Below, in pieces: positions 7,301 to 11,432 of a stretch of 11,432 nucleotides of DNA. Both the position numbers and the translations under genes were made by a program. The notes under the pieces were generated by a model that ran no database searches, was not told the DNA's origin, and was given only the letters and a program-made list of their open reading frames with translations. Origin of the DNA: Chloroflexota bacterium (GTDB taxonomy: Bacteria > Chloroflexota > Limnocylindria > Limnocylindrales > CSP1-4); contig JAKAMV010000225.1 in the NCBI GenBank assembly GCA_021812735.1, forward strand, positions 1 through 11,432, in the 5' to 3' direction. The stretch's first letter is position 1; each line of letters starts with the position of its first letter.

Positions 7301-8158
7301 GTGCACGACCTACGCCTCGACGACGCGATCGACCGCGAGCAGCCGCACGTCCTGATCGTGGGCGGCTTCTCGACCTCGCCGCCGCTCTACGCGAGCATGG
7401 CCCGGCGTCTTCGCGCGAGGGGGGTCGCAAGCGTGTCGGTCGCGCCCGTGTGGCTTCCCGACTGGATGCTGGCGGGGAGGCTGGGGCTCGGGCCGCTCGG
7501 GCGTCGCGTGGCGAGGACGATCGCGCGCGAGTGGAGAACGGGGGGTCGGCGGCCCCTCCTGGTGATCGGGCACTCCGCAGGCGGCGTGCTGGCGCGGCTG
7601 GCCATGTCCCCAGTGCCGTTCCAGGGGTACGGGACGGGTGTGGGGGAGGCGGTCGGGGCGCTGATCACGCTCGGGACGCCGCACATCGTTGCCGCGCCCG
7701 AGGCGCCCGGGGCGAGCCCGGCCGTGCCGGGTACCGAGCCGCGCGGCGCGTCCCGCCGGCCCTGGCACGGCGGCGCCGGCGGGGATGCCGCCCGGTTCCT
7801 AGAGCGCACCATGCCCGGCGCGGCGCTGGCGCCGCGGACCGGGTACGTCACCGTCTCCTCGCGCCGCGTGGCGGGCGCCCCTTCCGGTGGGATGGGCGGC
7901 AGGTGGCGGGACCGGCTCGCCGGCGAGCTCTACGCCGGGATCCTTGGAGAGGCCGGCCGCACGGCAGTCGGCGACGGCGTGATCCCCGTGGCCGCCGCCC
8001 ACCTGGCCGGGGCGCAGCAGATCACCCTGGAGGACGTGGCCCACGGCCAGTTCATGGGCGCCTCGTGGTACGGCAGCGACGACGCGATCGACCGCTGGTG
8101 GCCCGCGGCGCTCGAGGCGTGGCGCGCGGCGCTGCGGTCCCGCGCGGCTCGCGGCTGA
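7301..8158 (+). CDS. Alpha/beta-hydrolase, lipase/esterase-like
   Basis: The start chosen is GTG 7301, because AGGGGAGGG (7286-7294) sits six bases upstream; the frame is open to 7040 but the earlier part is not protein-like. In the 285-aa product, HVLIVGGFSTSP (16-27) gives the first strand and oxyanion-loop region. LLVIGHSAGG (86-95) holds the nucleophile elbow with Ser92. LITLGTPH (121-128) is typical of lipases that act on lipid or wax esters. GDGVIPV (224-230) should supply the acid Asp225, and EDVAHGQF (244-251) the catalytic His248. A low-complexity Gly/Ala/Pro stretch (131-165) replaces part of the lid. There is no signal peptide, so it is probably cytosolic. Its natural substrate is unknown, and no neighbour points to one. 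Confidence 0.8.
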   Translation: MHDLRLDDAIDREQPHVLIVGGFSTSPPLYASMARRLRARGVASVSVAPVWLPDWMLAGRLGLGPLGRRVARTIAREWRTGGRRPLLVIGHSAGGVLARLAMSPVPFQGYGTGVGEAVGALITLGTPHIVAAPEAPGASPAVPGTEPRGASRRPWHGGAGGDAARFLERTMPGAALAPRTGYVTVSSRRVAGAPSGGMGGRWRDRLAGELYAGILGEAGRTAVGDGVIPVAAAHLAGAQQITLEDVAHGQFMGASWYGSDDAIDRWWPAALEAWRAALRSRAARG

Positions 8159-8220
8159 GCGCGGCTCACGGCCGGCCCGGCCGAGCACGGCCCGCGACCG
8201 GCAGAGCCCGCCGCGTCACG

Positions 8221-10233
8221 TCAGCGAGTGCCTGCCTCGGCGGCCCTGGGCTCCCCTTCCTCGCGTCGGTAGGGGACGTCGAGCACCACGATCTCGGGCC
8301 GCCCCACCAGCGCGGAGCGGATGCGCCGCGAGTTCTGGTTGAACAGCATGCGGTCCCACCAGTGTCGCGGTTCGAGCTCCGGGATCAGCACCATCAGCAC
8401 CGCGTCGGGATCCTCCGCCTGGGCGACCTCGAGGTAGCGCAGGAACGGCCGCACCAGCGAGCGGTAGGGCGATTCGATCAGCACCACGGGCACGCCCGGC
8501 ATCTGGCGCTCGACACGCTCCCGGAACGCCTCGCCGCGCTCCGGGTCCTCGGCCACGTGCACGATCGACACGTCGGTCGACGTCGTCCGCGCGACCTTGA
8601 CGGCCTGGACGACGGCACGGGTGAAGGCCGGCGCCACCACGATCACGCGTTGCCGGCGGTGTGGCGGCCGGATGGTGACGGTGGGTCGGACGTCGAGCTC
8701 GTGGGCCTCGACCTGGTACTCGCGGTGCACGAACAGCATCAGCAGCACCAGGATCGGCACGATCACGATCACGATCCACGCCCCCAGCGCGAACTTCGCG
8801 ATCGCGAAGATCACCACCACGATCGCGGTGGTCGTGGCACCCAGCCCGTTGAAGAACGCGCTGGTGCGCCAGCCCGCCCCGCGCTCCTTGAACCAGTGGC
8901 GCACCATGCCGGCCTGCGAGAGGGTGAACGCCGTGAACACGCCGATCGCGTAGAGCGGGATCAGCGCCTCCACGTGACCCTCGAAGGCGATCACCAGCAC
9001 GATCGAGATGAGCGCCAGGGCCACGATCCCCGCGTTGAAGGCCAGGCGCTCGCCCCGGAACGCGAAATGGCGGGGCATGTAGCCGTCGCGCGCCAGGATC
9101 GAGGAAAGGCGCGGGAAGTCGGCAAAGCTGGTGTTGGCGGCCAGGACCAGGATGCCCATCGTCGAGAGCTGGAGCAGGTACCAGAGCGGGCCCGGGCCGA
9201 AGATCGACCGCCCGATCTGGGAGAGCACGGATTCCTGGTCGGCGGCCGGCAGCGCGCCGCTGACGTGGGCGAGGAACGAGATGCCGAGATACATCGTGGC
9301 CAGCAGGGTGGCCATGATCAGCATGGTGGTGCGGGCGTTCTGCCACTCGGGAGGCTTGAAGGCCGGCACGCCGTTGGCCACGGCCTCGGTCCCCGTCATG
9401 GCCGAGCAGCCGTCCGCGAAGGCGCGCATGAGGAGGAGCAGCCCGAACGTCTCGGCCGGGACGTGCGCCGGCACGACGTCGGTGACGTGCGGCGGCTGTC
9501 CCAGCACGACCCGGATCAGGCCCAGCCCGATCAGCAGGAGCGTGGTGCCGAGGAAGATGTAGGTGGGGCTGGCGAAGATCGTGCCGCTCTCCCGGATGCC
9601 GCGCAGGTTGATGGACATCACCGCGAGGATGAAGAACACGATCAGGGGCACCGCGAGCGGGAGCAGCGGCGGGAACAGCGAGTAGAGCGCCTGCACGCCC
9701 GACGAGACGCTGACGGCGACCGTGAGGACGTAGTCGGTCAGCAGAGCGGCCGCGGCGACCAGGCCGGGCAACACGCCCAGGTTGGCGTGCGCCACGATGT
9801 AGCTGCCGCCGCCGTTGGGATACGCCCGGATCGTCTGCCGGTAGGACAGCGTGACGAGGGCGAGGACGCCGACGATGGCGACCGAGATCGGCAGGAGCCA
9901 GGCGAAGGCGATGGTCCCGACGCCCAGCAGCGTGTACAGGCTCGCCTCGGTGGCGTAGGCGACCGACGACATGACGTCCGAGGAGAAGACCGGCAGCGCC
10001 TTCCACTTGGGCAGGCGCTCCTCGAGTTCCTGCTCCGTGGAGAGGGGCCGCCCGAACAGCGCACGCTTTGCGAGCGCCCATGCCCGCCCGGACGGGGTGG
10101 TCGGCTCGTCGGCCGCCAGCTTGGCGGTGAAGACGCCGGGCGCGACGTAGCGGAAGTAGCGGGTGTGCGGGCGGTCGACGCGCACACGGACATCGCCGGG
10201 CTTGCGCCCGCGCCGGTACTCGGGGGTTGTCAT
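8221..10233 (-). CDS. KimA/YdaO-type APC potassium permease with C-terminal Usp-like domain
   Basis: A 670-aa protein. A soluble N-terminus (1-78, including LFGRPLSTEQELEERLPKWK) precedes an APC-fold membrane core (about 80-505, some 12 helices). Within the core are FSSDVMSSVAYATE (83-96), YPNGGGSY (138-145) and SAMTGTEAVANGVP (277-290). A C-terminal domain (528-655) begins RVIVVAPAFTRAVVQAVKVA and contains DVSIVHVAEDP and VVLIESPYRSLVRPFL, a universal-stress-protein-like fold. This layout matches Bacillus KimA, a K+/H+ symporter inhibited by c-di-AMP; general annotations would read APC family permease. It starts 9 bp after a small ORF and lies downstream of a KdpE-type regulator, which supports potassium. 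The substrate is inferred by family and context. The only ribosome-like GGAG lies 14 bases upstream, suggesting coupling to the preceding ORF. No ydaO-type riboswitch is seen. Confidence 0.85.
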   Translation of the reverse strand: MTTPEYRRGRKPGDVRVRVDRPHTRYFRYVAPGVFTAKLAADEPTTPSGRAWALAKRALFGRPLSTEQELEERLPKWKALPVFSSDVMSSVAYATEASLYTLLGVGTIAFAWLLPISVAIVGVLALVTLSYRQTIRAYPNGGGSYIVAHANLGVLPGLVAAAALLTDYVLTVAVSVSSGVQALYSLFPPLLPLAVPLIVFFILAVMSINLRGIRESGTIFASPTYIFLGTTLLLIGLGLIRVVLGQPPHVTDVVPAHVPAETFGLLLLMRAFADGCSAMTGTEAVANGVPAFKPPEWQNARTTMLIMATLLATMYLGISFLAHVSGALPAADQESVLSQIGRSIFGPGPLWYLLQLSTMGILVLAANTSFADFPRLSSILARDGYMPRHFAFRGERLAFNAGIVALALISIVLVIAFEGHVEALIPLYAIGVFTAFTLSQAGMVRHWFKERGAGWRTSAFFNGLGATTTAIVVVIFAIAKFALGAWIVIVIVPILVLLMLFVHREYQVEAHELDVRPTVTIRPPHRRQRVIVVAPAFTRAVVQAVKVARTTSTDVSIVHVAEDPERGEAFRERVERQMPGVPVVLIESPYRSLVRPFLRYLEVAQAEDPDAVLMVLIPELEPRHWWDRMLFNQNSRRIRSALVGRPEIVVLDVPYRREEGEPRAAEAGTR

Positions 10234-10242
10234 GTACGGGCG

Positions 10243-10569
10243 CTATTCTCCGATGACGCGCGCCGCAACGGCAAGGACCGCGTGCAGCAGGCCGCGACTC
10301 CGTCTCGCGCCCGCCCGTGGGTGCAGGTCGGCCGGGGCGCCCGCCCCCGTGACCAGGATCGTGTCGGGGGCCGTCCGGCGGATCCGTACCCGCGCCACGT
10401 CCACCGACGGCGCACCGGCTTCCAGCAGCGCGCCGGCGTCATGCAGCCCGCAGACCATCACCCATCGGCTGGCGCCTCGGGCCACCAGCGCCACGGCGGC
10501 TGCGAGCTCACCTGCGTCGCGTGCCCGCACCGTCCCGAGGGCGTCACGGTACCCGGCTGCCCCTTCCAT
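10243..10569 (-). CDS. 108-residue hypothetical protein between kdpE-like and kimA-like genes
   Basis: The ATG is at 10567-10569 and a TAG at 10243-10245, nine bases before the permease start. Third positions are strongly G/C, as in neighbouring genes. The sequence alternates helix and strand (GELAAAVALVARGASRWVMV, then VDVARVRIRR, then DTILVTG), like a small alpha/beta domain. The C-terminal part is Arg/Ala-rich. No family is recognised and no ribosome site is clear; the ATG lies inside a CCATGC-N5-GCATGG dyad (10566-10582). If real, it is probably cotranscribed with the potassium permease and could be an accessory. It could also be a chance frame. Confidence 0.45.
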   Translation of the reverse strand: MEGAAGYRDALGTVRARDAGELAAAVALVARGASRWVMVCGLHDAGALLEAGAPSVDVARVRIRRTAPDTILVTGAGAPADLHPRAGARRSRGLLHAVLAVAARVIGE

Positions 10570-10602
10570 GCACCAAGCATGGCGCGAGCCGCCAAGAGGC
10601 GG
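10566..10602. repeat. Two adjacent hairpin-forming dyads in the kdpE-orf108 gap
   Basis: CCATGC-ACCAA-GCATGG (10566-10582) and CCGCC-AAGA-GGCGG (10589-10602) sit side by side between the response-regulator stop (10658) and the small ORF. The first dyad covers the proposed ATG of the small ORF. No T-run follows either one on the minus strand. They could weakly terminate the regulator transcript, act as a leader for the downstream pair, or be an operator for the regulator itself. Confidence 0.35.
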
Positions 10603-10657
10603 ACGGGGCCCCGGCGGAGCTCGCGGCTCAGGAAGTGCTCAAGAAACGGGCGGGTGC

Positions 10658-11377
10658 TCAGGACGGTTCCAGTCGATATCCCACCCCCGGTTCCGACAGG
10701 ATCACCGCCCCCGCGACCCCGCCCGGGTCCGCGGCATCCAGCTTGCGCCGCAGCTGGCTCACGTAGACGTGCAGGTAGTGCCCCTCGTCGGTGTAGCCCC
10801 GACCCCACACGGCCTCCAGCAGCCGGTGATGGGTCACCACCCGGCCATGCGACGCCGCAAGGACGCGCAGCAGCTCGAACTCGCGTGGGGTCAGGTGGAC
10901 CGGGGCCTCGCCGACCTGGACCTCGTGGCGGGACGTGTCGATCCGGATGCGGCCGACGACCAGCGCGCCGTCCAGCTCACGCTCGGGGCCCGCGGACCGG
11001 CGCAGCAGCGCGCGCAGCCGCGCATGCAGCTCGGACATCCCGAACGGTTTCGTCACGTAGTCGTCGGCGCCAAGGTCGAGGGCTGCCACCTTCTGCTCCT
11101 CGCGGCCACGCGCCGAGAGGACCAGGATCGGTGTGGTGGACTCGCGCCGGATGTACCGGACGATCTCGAGGCCGTCCACGTCCGGCAGGCCCAGGTCGAG
11201 CAGCACCAGATCCGGCCGCCGCGCCTCCCATCGTGCCATCGCGGCCGCCCCGTCCGCCGCGAGGTCGACGTGGTACCCGTGCGCCTCCAGGTTCCTCGCC
11301 ACCAGGCGCCGCGTCTCCTCGTCGTCCTCCACGAACACGACGCGCAGCCCCGAGCCCTCGTGCCCGGCGTCGCTCAC
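10658..11377 (-). CDS. kdpE: KdpE-type OmpR-family response regulator
   Basis: A 239-aa cytosolic regulator. The receiver domain (about 11-127) has acidic residues D18/D19, phospho-acceptor D61 in LLDLGLPDVDGLE, S88 in VLSARGREEQKVAALDLGADDY and K110 in TKPFG. These blocks are very KdpE-like. The winged-helix domain (about 138-236) contains HLTPREFELLRVLA, RVVTHHRLLEAVWGRGY, HYLHVYVSQLRRKLD and LSEPGVGYRLE, again of KdpE type. KdpE with the sensor KdpD responds to low K+ or high osmolarity. The GTG start overlaps the upstream kinase stop (GTGA), with GGAGGAG just ahead. kdpFABC is not in the window; the downstream genes are a small ORF and a KimA-type K+ permease, which it may control. Confidence 0.85.
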   Translation of the reverse strand: MSDAGHEGSGLRVVFVEDDEETRRLVARNLEAHGYHVDLAADGAAAMARWEARRPDLVLLDLGLPDVDGLEIVRYIRRESTTPILVLSARGREEQKVAALDLGADDYVTKPFGMSELHARLRALLRRSAGPERELDGALVVGRIRIDTSRHEVQVGEAPVHLTPREFELLRVLAASHGRVVTHHRLLEAVWGRGYTDEGHYLHVYVSQLRRKLDAADPGGVAGAVILSEPGVGYRLEPS

Positions 11378-11432
11378 GGGGAGTGCTCCTCCGCCGGCGG
11401 TACGGGAGCCGTCCGCGCGTCCGCCGGCAGGT
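11374..11432 (-). CDS. C-terminal end of a sensor histidine kinase, probably KdpD (partial)
   Basis: Reading the minus strand from the right edge, one frame gives LPADARTAPVPPAEEHSP and then TGA (11374-11376). Its TGA overlaps the GTG start of the KdpE-type regulator by four bases. The LP at the start of this tail resembles the common ...F.LP ending of histidine-kinase catalytic domains followed by a short variable tail. The identity is inferred mainly from its position directly ahead of kdpE, because only 18 residues are visible. The 5' end is outside the window. Confidence 0.5.
   Translation of the reverse strand, partial: LPADARTAPVPPAEEHSP

Noticed and set aside
8159..8220. Bidirectional terminator between the convergent hydrolase and permease genes
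   Set aside because: Only short GGCC/CCGG dyads are present, with no T-run on either strand. A factor-dependent terminator is possible but cannot be read.
8216..10081. 621-aa minus-strand open frame overlapping the permease in another phase
   Set aside because: An Arg/Gly/Ala-rich shadow of the APC permease frame, which carries all recognisable motifs.
10234..10657. A ydaO/c-di-AMP riboswitch upstream of the KimA-type gene
   Set aside because: None of the conserved purine-rich boxes of that riboswitch is visible on the minus strand, and a coding-like frame occupies most of the region.

Overview
The window is very GC-rich (roughly 70% by eye, with strong G/C third-position bias), uses GTG and TTG starts, and has tightly packed genes. 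This fits a high-GC Actinobacteriota-like or Chloroflexota-like bacterium, probably environmental. I cannot name the species. Most of the window is chromosomal metal and ion homeostasis, and the left edge is mobile-element debris.

Left edge (1-953): the last codons of an IS110-family transposase are followed directly by the C-terminal third of an IS256-family transposase and an IS256-type right terminal repeat. The junction suggests that the IS110 element landed inside the IS256 gene. Next comes about 200 bp of lower-GC sequence without a gene, then a 3' half of a tRNA-Lys(UUU) gene with no matching 5' half. This has the form of an attachment-site scar left by an integrative element.

954-4114: a short UvrA-type double ABC ATPase (minus strand, DrrC/UvrA2-like, apparently without the UvrB-binding insert) is preceded by a possible 28-codon ORF. 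Divergent from it is a 153-aa integral membrane protein of unknown function.

4206-7041 (minus strand): a probable nickel/cobalt module. In order of transcription it holds a small membrane protein, a Fur-family regulator with many histidines at Nur-like positions, an AAA_28/NadR-like P-loop protein whose start overlaps the fur stop (GTGA), and a NiCoT Ni/Co permease with its own promoter. In that promoter the -35 hexamer is one arm of a perfect inverted repeat GTTGCAA-N4-TTGCAAC, very like the Nur box described in Streptomyces. The likely logic is that the Fur/Nur-type protein represses the permease when nickel is plentiful. The role of the P-loop protein is unknown.

7301-8158 (plus strand): a lipase-like alpha/beta hydrolase with a GHSAG nucleophile elbow.

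8221-11432 (minus strand): a probable potassium locus. It contains the very end of a sensor kinase (probably KdpD) overlapping a KdpE-type response regulator, then an unrecognised 108-aa ORF, then a KimA/YdaO-type APC permease with a C-terminal Usp-like domain. No kdpFABC genes lie in the window, so a Kdp two-component pair next to a KimA-type K+ importer is the interesting point. I see no CRISPR array, rRNA or intact tRNA.
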